Shown: positions 29,111-39,346, counted from the stretch's first letter. The stretch: DNA of 64,000 nt from Duncaniella sp. (GCA_029060405.1 JAIDUB010000081.1:39758-103757), one strand, 5' to 3'. Notes: generated by a model not told the origin, from the sequence alone. A program made the numbers and translations.

Positions 29111-29497
29111 CGGATTCTTACATGTAGCCGATAATTGCGATTGAGCGTGCTGAGTGGTCTTTTTTGCTATTATATATAGCAAGATGGAAAAAGAATTTAT
29201 ACCTCAATAGTTATTTGATAGATAGCATAGATATAGTATAACTACGATTTATATATCCAAAAGACAGTTGCCGACAAGATAATTACAGATGGAATAAAAG
29301 TTAAATTTCATTACATCCAATCCTAAGATAATCCGTCCTGTAAATGCAAAGTGTGGAGCTATGTTATGGCAGAATAAAGATAATTTAGATGTTAACTTTG
29401 GAAGATGTTATTGGTGAGTAGTATCAACAAATGTAGCATTTAGAAAAATCTTTAATTCAATCCATATGGCTATATACTAATTAATTATCATATTAAT
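29111..29497. other. AT-rich non-coding left flank of the WG-repeat island
   Basis: These 387 bases show no convincing gene. Composition falls abruptly to AT-rich after about 29150. A small stem ttgctat (29164-29170) with atagcaa (29176-29182) lies just past the pectinase gene, without a long T-run. A putative promoter box lies at 29393. No tRNA, integrase or direct attachment repeat was seen. Confidence 0.6.
29393..29400 (+). promoter_or_regulatory. Putative -7 box of the WG-repeat gene
   Basis: TAACTTTG fits the -7 consensus and lies 98 bases upstream of the ATG at 29498. The matching -33 element is not clear. Confidence 0.4.
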
Positions 29498-32400
29498 ATG
29501 AAAAGAGATAAGCAGAATATAAATCTTGATGATGAATTATTAGATAATATATCTACGGACATACACGATGAATCTTTACCACATTCATTGCGCAGAACCG
29601 TATGGCTAATTCAAGATGAGGAAGATTCCGAAACATACACAGCTGATGAAATACTGGATGATAAACCACAAGATATTATTATTAATATTCGTCAAGCCTT
29701 GTATGCCTCATACAAATCGGGAGAATATAAATATGTATGTAAACACTGTCAACAACCTTTAGGTCTCAAAGTCCGGACTCACGGAGGTGACTTCTTCCCA
29801 TTTTTCTCTCATTTTCAGAATGGCGGAGAATGTTATCTTAAGGATCGATTTGATATTGATCCCACTCAATCAGTTCGAGAGTATGAAAATGCGTTCCAGA
29901 AATCGTTGCTGTATCAACAGATGGTTGCGCGGTTAAAAGAAGTATTAGAGAGAATACCTTCATTTACAAATATTATTGAGAATAAACTCATAAGTAAACC
30001 TGAAATCAAAGGGTACAGGACCCCAGCAATTTATTCACATTTCAATAATATTGGGATTTGCTTTGATCTGCTAGTTTCTAATCCTATGTTAAGTTTGTTG
30101 GTTGGCCGAAATGCATTTTATAAATTACACAAGCTGTTCTATTTATGGCTCTTTCCATCGTTTACACCCCGCAATCAAAGTTTATGTCAAAAAGATATAC
30201 TCTATATGAACAGAAGGAATGTTTTTGTTTTTGATTGTAAAGATTACTACAATCAAGAAAACAAACCTTTCTGTGAACAAAATTTGAATCCATCCACTCA
30301 TCTTTATGCTTATGAGGAATCGATTCGGCAAAATAAGTTATTGTTGAATTGTTATTGGCAAACGCCTGAGGTTCGTTATATTAATGGCAAAACGCAGATC
30401 TCAATAAAATGGAATGGTCCTGAATTAGTATCATTTGAAGATTTGAATTTTGATCTGAATAGTTTTGAATTGTATTATCATGATAGTGATATAGATTTTT
30501 ACAATTCGTATCCTATAGAAATTCAGCGACAAATAGACGAATGGCTTAAGATTAAAAAGGATAGATGGGTAAAAATTTTTGATAGTATTGAAAAGAGGAA
30601 GATATTGTATGCCCAGTCAATGGCCAATATTGAGCGCAAAGAAAGATTAAAATACTATTATTCGTTAGCTGAGAGTGATGAAGCTGTAATTCAAGTGCGT
30701 TACGATGAGAATACTAAATTATTTGGCTATACAGTTGAAGGTTTTGATATAATAGCTCCAATATACTATGATGCCAAACCTTTTTTCTATGGCTATGCTT
30801 GGGTAAGAAAAAAAGAAAGATGGGGCGTAATTGATATTCGTAATAGGCGAATTGTAAGCTTTCAATACTCTCAACTACATGAGTTGGAAAATGGATTGTT
30901 TTATGCTTATAAAAATAAAAAATATGTTCTAGTAGATTATAAGGGAGAGCAGAAAGGAAATGTAACTTTTGATTACATAGAAAAGATAAAAGACGGAATG
31001 TATAAAATTGGAAATGATGTAATTACAGGTTATGATAGAGGATACTTGATTGGAAGTGGCTTTTATAATTATAAAAATACAAAAACAGAATGGGGAATTA
31101 TCAATGGAAGAGGTGAAGAAATTCTTCCATGTAAGATGGATTCTATAGATGACTTTGAGAATGGTAGAGCGAAAGTAACTTTTGGAAACAAAATAGGTTA
31201 CATAGATGAAGAAGGACATGAAGAATATGAATTGGAAGAAAGAGAAATAGTTAAAGTATATAAATCACCACTATTAAGTAAGTTGGGATTGATGGATGAT
31301 AAAAAAAATATTTTGACACCTCCAATTTATGACTATATAGGCGAATTCTTTCACGGACTTGCAATAGTAAAAATACATAAAAGCATATGGTCCGATAAGT
31401 ATGGAATTATTGATGTGTTAGGTCATAGAGTAACTGGAAATGTGGATTACAATAAAGTAATAGTTTTTTATAATGGAACATATGCAACCCAAAATGATGG
31501 AAAATATACAATCAAAAAGATATGTGATGACTCATTTTTACAAGAGTTTGATGACATAGGAGTCTATGATGAAAATTATATTGTTGTAAAAAGGAATGGA
31601 AAATGGGGAATAATTGATTATAATGGTATAGTTATAATTTCTATAAAGTATGGAGAAATTATTGAATTCAATAAGGATACTGTTCGAGTAAAAATGCATA
31701 TACAAGATAGTTGTGCTGCAGAAATAGATTGGATGGGAAACGAAATTTATCCTATTTATCAGGATAATAGTGCCTGGATATATGAGTCCAGATTAAATAA
31801 GAGATATGGTATGATGGATGAAAATCATCAGCCAATCACGGGACTTGAGTATTCAAGAATTGAGTACTTATATGGTAATTGTTTTAAAGCGTTAAAAGAA
31901 AATAAATGGGGAATAATGGACAGAAGCGGCAAAATATTATTATCATTTGAATATGATTCAGTTTTTCATATTTCCCATGGCTATTCGAAAATAGCAAAAG
32001 GCCAATTATGGAATCAAAAATGGGGAGTGTTAAATCCAAATGGACAGATTATTATACCAACGGAATGTTGTGAAATCGTAGAAATCAATAGTAAAATAAT
32101 TAAGGTAAGAAAAGAAAAGAATGGTAAGATAGCGCTATTTAATATTAAGGGTGAAGAAATTTATCATTATCGAAAATATTCAGATGTGATTATTTATGGA
32201 TCAATATTCATTAATAAGTTTGGTCTTATGAATCATGATAAGATCAAAACTACAGATCTAATTTTTGATTCAGTGTCAGAATTTAAAGATGGTAAAGCTA
32301 AGGCAAAAAAAGATGGTTATTGGGGTATTATTAATACTTTAGGTGAAACACTAATTCCTTTTAAATTTAGTAAAATCGGAGATTTTGTTAATGGAGTTGC

Positions 32401-33217
32401 ACCTGCAGAGATTTATGGCGAAGGATACATTGATGAATGTGGAAACGAAATCTATTCATATCATAATTTGGATGATATGATAATTAAGGAATCTCGACTA
32501 TTTAATAAATTTGGTATAATGTCTGTTGATAGAACTCCTATTACTGAGCTAATCTATGGATGTATGCCAAAATTTTTTAACGATCAGGCGATTGTTAATA
32601 TTAACAATAAATGGGGTGTGATTAACAAAAAAGGAGCTATTATTGTACCATTTGATTATGATGAGCTAATTATAACTCAAAGATATACGTTTATTGCAAG
32701 GATAAAAAGAAAATATGGAATAATTGATGTTAGTGGCTCTATCCTAACTCCATTTAGATTTAATCGGATAATAGAAAAAGGTGTCGGATTATATTGTATA
32801 CGAGAAGAAACTTATGGTTGTTGGGGTATTATTAATGATAATAACGATATCATTCTTCCTGTTAAATATGATGCTATTGGGGATATTGAGAGTGGTATTG
32901 TGAATGTTAAGAAAGGAAGATGGTGGAAGAAAGTTCAGATTAATATGAGTGATAGAAAAAAGTACGTATCAAGTAATAATATAATAGATTTGTCAAAACT
33001 TGAAAATGATGTTTTATATGATGCTCTATCAACTGGTATTAATAAGATCGGCATTTTTATAAAAATACAAGATATAGGTAGTGGATTAATTCCAGCAAAA
33101 GAAATATTGACAAAGAACAGAAAGTTAGGAGAATTTAAAGCTGGAGTTAGTTTTAAAGTTAAACTCTTGAAAAAGGATATGGAAAAAGGTAGAGCTACTT
33201 TTAAATTAGCCGATTAA
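29498..33217 (+). CDS. Large WG-repeat protein with a zinc-ribbon/CoiA-like N-terminus and an S1-like C-terminus
   Basis: This protein has 1239 residues and no signal peptide. Residues 80-112 hold a zinc-ribbon-like site (CKHC at 81-84, then FFSH and C112). Residues about 120-240 resemble the CoiA/DUF6035 nuclease-like fold: REYENAFQKSLLYQQM, then RTPAIYSHFNNIGICFDLLV and GRNAFYKLHKLFYLWL. The expected acidic residues (PDV, ExQ) read PAI and DLL, so nuclease activity is doubtful. From about 400 to 1130 roughly 20 WG repeats follow (such as KWGIID and KYGIIDVSG, about 35-60 residues apart). The last 60 residues (from about 1178, GIFIKIQDIGSGLIPAKEI) look like an S1 RNA-binding domain. Composition is strongly AT-rich, which points to horizontal gain. 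Role unknown; defence or RNA surveillance are possibilities. Confidence 0.75.
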   Translation: MKRDKQNINLDDELLDNISTDIHDESLPHSLRRTVWLIQDEEDSETYTADEILDDKPQDIIINIRQALYASYKSGEYKYVCKHCQQPLGLKVRTHGGDFFPFFSHFQNGGECYLKDRFDIDPTQSVREYENAFQKSLLYQQMVARLKEVLERIPSFTNIIENKLISKPEIKGYRTPAIYSHFNNIGICFDLLVSNPMLSLLVGRNAFYKLHKLFYLWLFPSFTPRNQSLCQKDILYMNRRNVFVFDCKDYYNQENKPFCEQNLNPSTHLYAYEESIRQNKLLLNCYWQTPEVRYINGKTQISIKWNGPELVSFEDLNFDLNSFELYYHDSDIDFYNSYPIEIQRQIDEWLKIKKDRWVKIFDSIEKRKILYAQSMANIERKERLKYYYSLAESDEAVIQVRYDENTKLFGYTVEGFDIIAPIYYDAKPFFYGYAWVRKKERWGVIDIRNRRIVSFQYSQLHELENGLFYAYKNKKYVLVDYKGEQKGNVTFDYIEKIKDGMYKIGNDVITGYDRGYLIGSGFYNYKNTKTEWGIINGRGEEILPCKMDSIDDFENGRAKVTFGNKIGYIDEEGHEEYELEEREIVKVYKSPLLSKLGLMDDKKNILTPPIYDYIGEFFHGLAIVKIHKSIWSDKYGIIDVLGHRVTGNVDYNKVIVFYNGTYATQNDGKYTIKKICDDSFLQEFDDIGVYDENYIVVKRNGKWGIIDYNGIVIISIKYGEIIEFNKDTVRVKMHIQDSCAAEIDWMGNEIYPIYQDNSAWIYESRLNKRYGMMDENHQPITGLEYSRIEYLYGNCFKALKENKWGIMDRSGKILLSFEYDSVFHISHGYSKIAKGQLWNQKWGVLNPNGQIIIPTECCEIVEINSKIIKVRKEKNGKIALFNIKGEEIYHYRKYSDVIIYGSIFINKFGLMNHDKIKTTDLIFDSVSEFKDGKAKAKKDGYWGIINTLGETLIPFKFSKIGDFVNGVAPAEIYGEGYIDECGNEIYSYHNLDDMIIKESRLFNKFGIMSVDRTPITELIYGCMPKFFNDQAIVNINNKWGVINKKGAIIVPFDYDELIITQRYTFIARIKRKYGIIDVSGSILTPFRFNRIIEKGVGLYCIREETYGCWGIINDNNDIILPVKYDAIGDIESGIVNVKKGRWWKKVQINMSDRKKYVSSNNIIDLSKLENDVLYDALSTGINKIGIFIKIQDIGSGLIPAKEILTKNRKLGEFKAGVSFKVKLLKKDMEKGRATFKLAD

Positions 33218-33341
33218 AAGAATATAATATAGTTTTCTCCCTTTTATATTGTAATAGCTATACTATAGATATCCATAAGCTCTGTTTTACTAATGAAATC
33301 TGTTAGCTTGAACAAAGCTTTTAGAAAAAGTTGTACTAGCT

Positions 33342-33366
33342 AAAAATAGTAGATCAAAAATAGTAG
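33342..33366. repeat. Short direct repeat at the right edge of the AT-rich island
   Basis: aaaaatagtag occurs at 33342-33352 and again at 33356-33366, a period of 14. It lies just before the change back to normal composition, near the end of the ABC gene. No copy was noticed at the left edge. Confidence 0.5.
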
Positions 33367-33389
33367 TAAGGAATGTGATGAATAGAATA

Positions 33390-34373
33390 CTATGCACTCC
33401 TGACGGCCGATACAAGAGACTCGATAGAGGCGTAGGTCTTCCCGCGGAAGATGTACGCCTCGTCGTTTATCACGATGTCGGGATCGCCTTCAGCGGGGGC
33501 TGTGGAGTAGCCTTCGCGGCTCAGGGCGCGCTTCACCATCGCGGCGCGTGAGCCTTGGCCGCTTATCGTCAATGTTCCTATATGGTCGAAGTCTACTTTG
33601 AAAGATCCGGCAGTGTGGTCAAACCGCAGGTTTCGGCTTGAGAAATACCGCTCTATCTTGCCCCCGAGTATAAGATCCTCGGGGCTTCCGGCTATCAGTC
33701 CGTCGGTGCGGTTGAGCAGCCACAGGCGGTCGGCGAGAAGAAGCGCGAGTTCGAGATCATGAGTGGAAAGCAATACGCTTTTTCCCTCCTCCCTGCACAG
33801 TCGACGGAGCACCATCATGATGTCGACTTTACCGGGATAGTCGAGAAAAGCCGTAGGCTCGTCAAGAAATATCACCGGAGTCTGTTGGGCGAGAGCGCGG
33901 GCTATCATGGCTTTCTGGCGCTCCCCGTCGCTCAGTGTCACCACAGTGCGCGATGAGAGTGCGCCTATCCCCACCATGTCGATGGCATCGTCGACAATCT
34001 TATGGTCAGACTTAGACAGACGGCCGAAAAATCCTGTATAGGGACTGCGGCCAAGTCCCACGAGGTCTCTTACCGTGAGATGTGTGGAGTCAAACCGCTC
34101 CGTAAGCACTACGCTGAGCTCGCGCGAGAGTCGGGCGGGAGTGTAGTCGGTTATCTCCCTGCCCATTATCTCAAGAGAGCCGCCGAGCGGAGGAAGGTTA
34201 CCCGAGATGGTCTTGATGAGGGTGGATTTACCTGCACCGTTAGGACCGAGCAGAGCAGTCATGCTGCCCGACGGCAGAGAAGTATCAATGCCTGAAGTGA
34301 CTATAATTTTTTCATCGGCTTTTCCTGTATAGCCGGTGGTGAGGTTGTGAATTTTTACGGGTGAGTCAGTCAT
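33390..34373 (-). CDS. ABC transporter ATPase, FecE/BtuD-like, with a C-terminal extension
   Basis: This protein of 327 residues has Walker A GPNGAGKS, signature LSDGERQKAMIARAL, Walker B VIFLDEPTAFLD and switch His in STHDLELA. The sequence is closest in style to iron-siderophore, heme or cobalamin importers. After the ATPase (about residue 250), some 75 residues form an extra alpha/beta domain. No permease or binding-protein gene is adjacent, so its partner is elsewhere. The start overlaps the end of the MATE gene by eight bases. Confidence 0.88.
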   Translation of the reverse strand: MTDSPVKIHNLTTGYTGKADEKIIVTSGIDTSLPSGSMTALLGPNGAGKSTLIKTISGNLPPLGGSLEIMGREITDYTPARLSRELSVVLTERFDSTHLTVRDLVGLGRSPYTGFFGRLSKSDHKIVDDAIDMVGIGALSSRTVVTLSDGERQKAMIARALAQQTPVIFLDEPTAFLDYPGKVDIMMVLRRLCREEGKSVLLSTHDLELALLLADRLWLLNRTDGLIAGSPEDLILGGKIERYFSSRNLRFDHTAGSFKVDFDHIGTLTISGQGSRAAMVKRALSREGYSTAPAEGDPDIVINDEAYIFRGKTYASIESLVSAVRSA

Positions 34374-35688
34374 GGGAGTGAAATTTCAGTAACCGGGGTG
34401 ACATGAGGGCAAGCACCGCACCCCGCACTGCGAGATAAAGCACGAATGCAAGCCATAGAGCATGGTTGCCCATCGATGGTGAAAGAACGAAATATGTGAT
34501 GAAAAACGTCGCCATTGCCGTAAACATCGACAGCAGCATCGAGCGTGTCATGGTGGCGCCTATGAATATGCCGTCGAATGTGAATGCAGTGAATCCGGCA
34601 AGCGGAACTGCCACAATCCACGCAATATACTCGCGCGAGGCTTCACGCACGGCAATCTCCGACGTAAGCAAATCAACCGAAACAGTACCTGCCGCAACAT
34701 AGATAATGGAAAACAGTGCCCCCAGCCCAAGGCCCCATCGGAGCAGAGCCATGATGACCGAGCGGAGCCGGTCTCTGTCGCGCTCGCCTAAATAGCGGCC
34801 GGTAAGTGCTTCACCGGCAAATGCGAAGCCGTCCATGAAATAAGAGAAGAAATAAAAAAACTGCATGAGTACCGAGTTCACGGCCAGAGTTACCGTGCCC
34901 ATCGTTGCACCGGCGCGGGTAAACCATACGGTTACACCCACAAGGCAGAGCGTGCGGAAGAATATGTCGGTATTGATTCTGAAGAATTTTTTCAGAGCCT
35001 CGGAATCCCATATCAGGCGAAATGAAGTTGCTGCCGGGCGATGGCGCAGCCATATTATCGCCGCTCCCATCAGGCATCCTGTCCATTGGGCTACGAGGGT
35101 ACCCGTGGCCACACCTTCGATTTTCATTCCCAATCCTACCACGAGGAAGAATGAAACTGCGATGTTGACTACATTTATCGAGAGCGACATCCACATGGGG
35201 CTGCGTGAATCCTGCATGCCTATGAGCCAGCCGGTGAAAACATAGGTGGCGAGCACGGCGGGCGCTCCGGCACTGAGTATAAGGAAATACCGTCCGGCTG
35301 CCGCTGCAGTGTCACCGTCCACATCCATAAGCTCGAGTCCCGCTGATACTATCGGTAGCTGAAGCAGGGCGATTAGCAGTCCTGCCGACATGGCGAGAAT
35401 CAAGCCGCGCATCAGGGTGGCGGTTACTTCGGTCCTGTCGGCTCCGGTATGTGAAATGCTGCGGCCATAGGCTTGAGCTGTCAAACCGCTCGTGCCCATC
35501 CGCAGAAACCCGAAAATCCAGTATATCATGTTAAAGAGGGTGCCACCCACCGCGATAGCCGCGAGGTAGGTGGCACTTCCCATGTGTCCGGTAAACGTTA
35601 CGTCCATCAGCGAGAGCAGGGGAGTGGTGACGTTTACCACTATCGAAGGAACTGCTATCTTAAGGATGGAGCGGTTTATGCTGTTCAT
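34366..35688 (-). CDS. MATE-family efflux transporter (DinF-like)
   Basis: This inner-membrane antiporter of 440 residues has twelve predicted helices in two similar halves. Typical segments are IAVPSIVVNVTTPLLSLMD at the start, AIAVGGTLFNMIYW and FLRMGTSGLTAQAYGR. It exports drugs or metabolites in exchange for Na+ or H+. The neighbouring ABC ATPase and the OPT gene overlap it at both ends, so the three are one transport-related operon. Confidence 0.92.
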   Translation of the reverse strand: MNSINRSILKIAVPSIVVNVTTPLLSLMDVTFTGHMGSATYLAAIAVGGTLFNMIYWIFGFLRMGTSGLTAQAYGRSISHTGADRTEVTATLMRGLILAMSAGLLIALLQLPIVSAGLELMDVDGDTAAAAGRYFLILSAGAPAVLATYVFTGWLIGMQDSRSPMWMSLSINVVNIAVSFFLVVGLGMKIEGVATGTLVAQWTGCLMGAAIIWLRHRPAATSFRLIWDSEALKKFFRINTDIFFRTLCLVGVTVWFTRAGATMGTVTLAVNSVLMQFFYFFSYFMDGFAFAGEALTGRYLGERDRDRLRSVIMALLRWGLGLGALFSIIYVAAGTVSVDLLTSEIAVREASREYIAWIVAVPLAGFTAFTFDGIFIGATMTRSMLLSMFTAMATFFITYFVLSPSMGNHALWLAFVLYLAVRGAVLALMSPRLLKFHSHD

Positions 35689-37703
35689 TTCTTGCGGGCA
35701 CGCATTGAGTCGGAGATGAGATATACGATAAGAGCCACGTATATGATCACGCCGAGAATCTGCGTGGTGGAGAATGAAAGGGGATTGGAGTATTCAAATC
35801 CGAAGTAGCGGGTAAGGGCCGCGAACACGCCGAAAAGTGCGCCGCCGGCAATGAAGCCCGATGAAAGCAGCGTGCCGCGGTCACGGCGGGCGTCGTTGAC
35901 AGCCTGATCCTTAGAGCGCGAGCCTACAAACCAAGAGATGGCACCGCCCACGAGCATGGGAGTGTTGAGGTGGAGCGGGATGAACATGCCAAGACAGAAT
36001 GCAAGAGCGGGCACTCCCAGCCAGTTGAGAAGCAGAGTCAATATGGCTCCGGTCATGTAGAGTATCCAAGGGGTGTCGCCGCCCATCATGAGGGGCTCGA
36101 TCACCTTGGCCATCGCGTTGGCCTGAGGTGCCGAGAGGGCGTCGGGCCCTGAGAAGTGATATACGTTGTTGAGAAGCAATATCACACCGCCCACAGTGGC
36201 AGCCGATACAAGTGTGCCGAGGAATTTCCATGATTCCTGAGTGCGTGGAGTTGAGCCGAGCCAGTAACCTATCTTGAGGTCGGTCACGAAGCCGCCGGCC
36301 ATGGAGAGTGCCGTACATACCACGCCGCCTATCACCATGGCTGCCACGATACCCGATGTACCGCTCAGACCTATGCCTACGAATATTGCCGATGCCACAA
36401 TGAGTGTCATGAGTGTCATGCCCGACACCGGGTTGCTGCCCACGATGGCGATGGCATTGGCGGCCACGGTGGTGAAAAGGAATGCTATTACCGTAACCAC
36501 AACCCACGCCACGAGTGCCTGCCAGAAGGTGTGGATCACACCTACCCAGAAGAATATCAGCACGGCCGCGAGAGCAAGAGCCGTGAAGAATACGATGTGC
36601 TTCATGGATATATCAGTCTGCCAGCGTACCTCTTTCTTTTCCGACGATTTGCCGCCGAGTTCACGGGCGGCAAGGCCGACGGCGTTGCGTATTATGTCCC
36701 ATGACTTGATGATACCTATCACACCGGCCATTGCGATACCGCCTATACCTATCATGCGGGCGTAGTTGCTGAATATCGCTTCGGGAGCCATGGCGGTGAT
36801 CTCAGGTGAACCGTAGGTGCCCATCAGCGGCACGATAACCCACCATACGAAAGCCGAACCGGCGAAGATAATGAAGGCGTAACGCAATCCCACGATGTAA
36901 CCGAGACCGAGAAGGGCGGCTCCTGTGTTGCAGGTGAACACCATCTTGAATTTCGCGGCTGCGGCTGCGCCCCATGATGTAGCGGTGGTGGTGATGACTT
37001 CAGCCCACCATCCGAATGTGGCCACGCAGTAGTCGTAGATACCGCCTATAAGGGAGGCGATAACGAGTGTCTTGGCCTGACCGCTGTTGCCGGCCTTGGA
37101 GCCGAGGCTGCTCGCGAGAACCTGAGTGGTGGCAGTGGCCTCGGGGAAAGGATACTTGCCGTGCATGTCCTTCACGAAATACTTGCGGAAAGGAATGAAG
37201 AACAGTATACCGAGTACACCGCCGAGCAGTGAACTGAGGAATATCTGAACGAAGTTGACTGTGATTTCGGGATATGTGCCCTGAAGTATGAAAAGGGCGG
37301 GGAGTGTGAAGATGGCACCGGCCACTATCACTCCCGAGCATGCTCCTATGCTCTGGATTATGACATTCTGTCCTAAAGGATTCTTGATTTTAAGAGAACT
37401 TGACAATCCCACGGCGATGATCGCGATGGGAATTGCAGCCTCGAATACCTGACCTACGCGCAATCCGAGGTAGGCGGCAGCGGCACTGAACACTACGGCC
37501 AGCAACAGACCCAGACCTACGGAGTAGGGGGTGGCCTGCGCATAGTCGCGCGCGGGATGCATCACGGGGCGATACTCCTCGTCGTCGGCCAGCTCGCGGA
37601 ACGCGCTCTCGGGCAGCTCGGTAGGGTCGGCGTCCATGATGATTTCATGATCCGGAGCTTCCGTGGATGGAAGATGCGGATCGGTGGAATGATGTTTCGA
37701 CAT
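35685..37703 (-). CDS. OPT-family oligopeptide or metal-chelate transporter
   Basis: This protein of 672 residues has about 14-16 membrane helices after a hydrophilic N-terminus of 50 residues. Segments such as GLRVGQVFEAAIPIAI, GKYPFPEATATTQVL and KIGYWLGSTPRTQESWKF fit the bacterial OPT family, which imports oligopeptides or metal chelates with protons. Substrate not readable. It is first in the operon, with a -7 box 30 bases upstream that is divergent from the guaA promoter. Confidence 0.93.
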   Translation of the reverse strand: MSKHHSTDPHLPSTEAPDHEIIMDADPTELPESAFRELADDEEYRPVMHPARDYAQATPYSVGLGLLLAVVFSAAAAYLGLRVGQVFEAAIPIAIIAVGLSSSLKIKNPLGQNVIIQSIGACSGVIVAGAIFTLPALFILQGTYPEITVNFVQIFLSSLLGGVLGILFFIPFRKYFVKDMHGKYPFPEATATTQVLASSLGSKAGNSGQAKTLVIASLIGGIYDYCVATFGWWAEVITTTATSWGAAAAAKFKMVFTCNTGAALLGLGYIVGLRYAFIIFAGSAFVWWVIVPLMGTYGSPEITAMAPEAIFSNYARMIGIGGIAMAGVIGIIKSWDIIRNAVGLAARELGGKSSEKKEVRWQTDISMKHIVFFTALALAAVLIFFWVGVIHTFWQALVAWVVVTVIAFLFTTVAANAIAIVGSNPVSGMTLMTLIVASAIFVGIGLSGTSGIVAAMVIGGVVCTALSMAGGFVTDLKIGYWLGSTPRTQESWKFLGTLVSAATVGGVILLLNNVYHFSGPDALSAPQANAMAKVIEPLMMGGDTPWILYMTGAILTLLLNWLGVPALAFCLGMFIPLHLNTPMLVGGAISWFVGSRSKDQAVNDARRDRGTLLSSGFIAGGALFGVFAALTRYFGFEYSNPLSFSTTQILGVIIYVALIVYLISDSMRARKK

Positions 37704-37731
37704 TAGCTTATATGTTGATGAATTTATGGTG

Positions 37732-37739
37732 CAAAGTTA
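37732..37739 (-). promoter_or_regulatory. Putative -7 box of the OPT-MATE-ABC operon
   Basis: On the minus strand this reads TAACTTTG, 29 bases upstream of the OPT start. It faces away from the guaA promoter box at 37762. Confidence 0.55.
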
Positions 37740-37761
37740 CGATAATTCGGCGATAAATGCG

Positions 37762-37769
37762 TATCTTTG
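37762..37769 (+). promoter_or_regulatory. Putative -7 box of guaA
   Basis: TATCTTTG is a perfect -7 element with the start codon 30 bases downstream. The leader of about 25 bases is too short for a purine riboswitch. Confidence 0.6.
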
Positions 37770-37798
37770 CAACCTAATTATCCATCTTACCACACAAA

Positions 37799-39322
37799 AT
37801 GCAGGAAAAAATTATAATTCTCGACTTCGGGTCGCAGACGACGCAGCTGATAGGCCGTCGCGTCAGAGAACTCAACGAGTATTGTGAAATCGTACCCTAC
37901 AATAAGTTCCCCTACGATGATCCTTCGGTCATAGGTGTGATTCTTTCGGGTTCGCCGTTTTCGGTCTACGACGAAAAATCGTTTAAAATGGAGGTTTCCA
38001 AGCTCCGTGGCCGTCTGCCGGTACTCGGTATATGCTATGGTGCGCAGTTTATAGCCTACGATGCCGGAGGCTCAGTGGAGCCGGCCGAGTCGCGCGAGTA
38101 TGGCCGCGCCAAGCTCGAGTGGGTCGACAGTGCTGATGAGCTTATGAAAGATATCCCGGTAGGCTCACAGGTGTGGATGAGCCACGGCGACACCATCACC
38201 AATGTGCCCGATACATTCCGCACCATCGCCTCTACGGCCGATGTAAAGAATGCCGCTTATCGCGTGGAGGGTGAAAAGACTTGGGGCGTGCAGTTCCATC
38301 CCGAGGTGTTCCACTCCACATGCGGCACGCAGTTGCTGAAAAACTTCGTTGTCGACATATGCGGCGGAAAGCAGGATTGGGACGCAGCGTCGTTTATCGA
38401 ATCGACCGTTGCGGCTCTTAAGGAGCAACTTGGCGATGACAAGGTAGTGCTCGGCCTCTCAGGTGGCGTGGATTCATCAGTCGCCGCCGTGCTTCTCAAT
38501 AAGGCTATCGGTAAGAACCTCACCTGTATATTCGTTGACCACGGCATGCTGCGCAAAAACGAGTTCCGCGACGTGCTGCACGATTATGAGTGCCTCGGAC
38601 TTAATGTGATAGGTGTGGATGCAAGCGCGAAATTTTTCAGCGAACTCGCCGGCGTGACCGAGCCTGAGCGCAAGCGCAAGATTATAGGCAAAGGCTTCAT
38701 CGATGTATTTGATGAAGAAGCTCATAAGATTAAAGATGTGAAATGGCTTGCGCAGGGCACCATCTATCCTGACTGCATCGAGTCGCTTTCCATCACCGGC
38801 ACCACAATCAAGAGCCACCACAATGTAGGCGGTCTCCCCGAAAAGATGAACCTGAAGCTCTGCGAGCCTCTGCGTCTTCTTTTCAAGGACGAGGTAAGAG
38901 CCGTGGGTCGCGCTCTCGGCATGCCCGAGCATCTCATCAAGCGTCATCCGTTCCCCGGTCCCGGACTGGCGGTGCGCATACTTGGCGACATCACTCCCGA
39001 GAAAGTGCGCATACTGCAGGATGCCGACGATATTTTCATCCGTGGCCTGCGTGACTGGGGACTTTACGACAGTGTGTGGCAGGCGGGGGCTATCCTTCTC
39101 CCCGTGCAGTCAGTAGGCGTGATGGGCGACGAACGCACCTATGAACGCGCTATCGCACTCCGCGCCGTGACTTCCACCGATGCCATGACTGCTGACTGGG
39201 CGCATCTTCCCTATGACTTCATGGCAGCCGTGAGCAATGATATCATCAATAAAGTTCGCGGCGTGAACCGCGTATGCTACGACATCTCCTCAAAACCGCC
39301 GGCAACTATCGAGTGGGAGTGA
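37799..39322 (+). CDS. guaA: GMP synthase (glutamine-hydrolysing)
   Basis: It converts XMP, ATP and glutamine to GMP. The protein has 507 residues: a class I glutamine amidotransferase domain (nucleophile Cys in GICYGAQ, His-Glu in FHPEVFH), the PP-loop synthase domain (GLSGGVDSS) and the dimerisation domain ending [13 protein letters not shown]. It has its own promoter and a strong terminator, so it is a single-gene unit. Confidence 0.97.
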   Translation: MQEKIIILDFGSQTTQLIGRRVRELNEYCEIVPYNKFPYDDPSVIGVILSGSPFSVYDEKSFKMEVSKLRGRLPVLGICYGAQFIAYDAGGSVEPAESREYGRAKLEWVDSADELMKDIPVGSQVWMSHGDTITNVPDTFRTIASTADVKNAAYRVEGEKTWGVQFHPEVFHSTCGTQLLKNFVVDICGGKQDWDAASFIESTVAALKEQLGDDKVVLGLSGGVDSSVAAVLLNKAIGKNLTCIFVDHGMLRKNEFRDVLHDYECLGLNVIGVDASAKFFSELAGVTEPERKRKIIGKGFIDVFDEEAHKIKDVKWLAQGTIYPDCIESLSITGTTIKSHHNVGGLPEKMNLKLCEPLRLLFKDEVRAVGRALGMPEHLIKRHPFPGPGLAVRILGDITPEKVRILQDADDIFIRGLRDWGLYDSVWQAGAILLPVQSVGVMGDERTYERAIALRAVTSTDAMTADWAHLPYDFMAAVSNDIINKVRGVNRVCYDISSKPPATIEWE

Positions 39323-39346
39323 TACATCGCTCGGATTAATACATTC

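Noticed and set aside
29111..29497. Integrase attachment site or tRNA at the left edge of the AT-rich island
   Set aside because: No tRNA cloverleaf, integrase frame or matching direct repeat at both edges was found.
37700..37800. Purine riboswitch upstream of guaA
   Set aside because: The predicted leader is only about 25 bases, too short for an aptamer.
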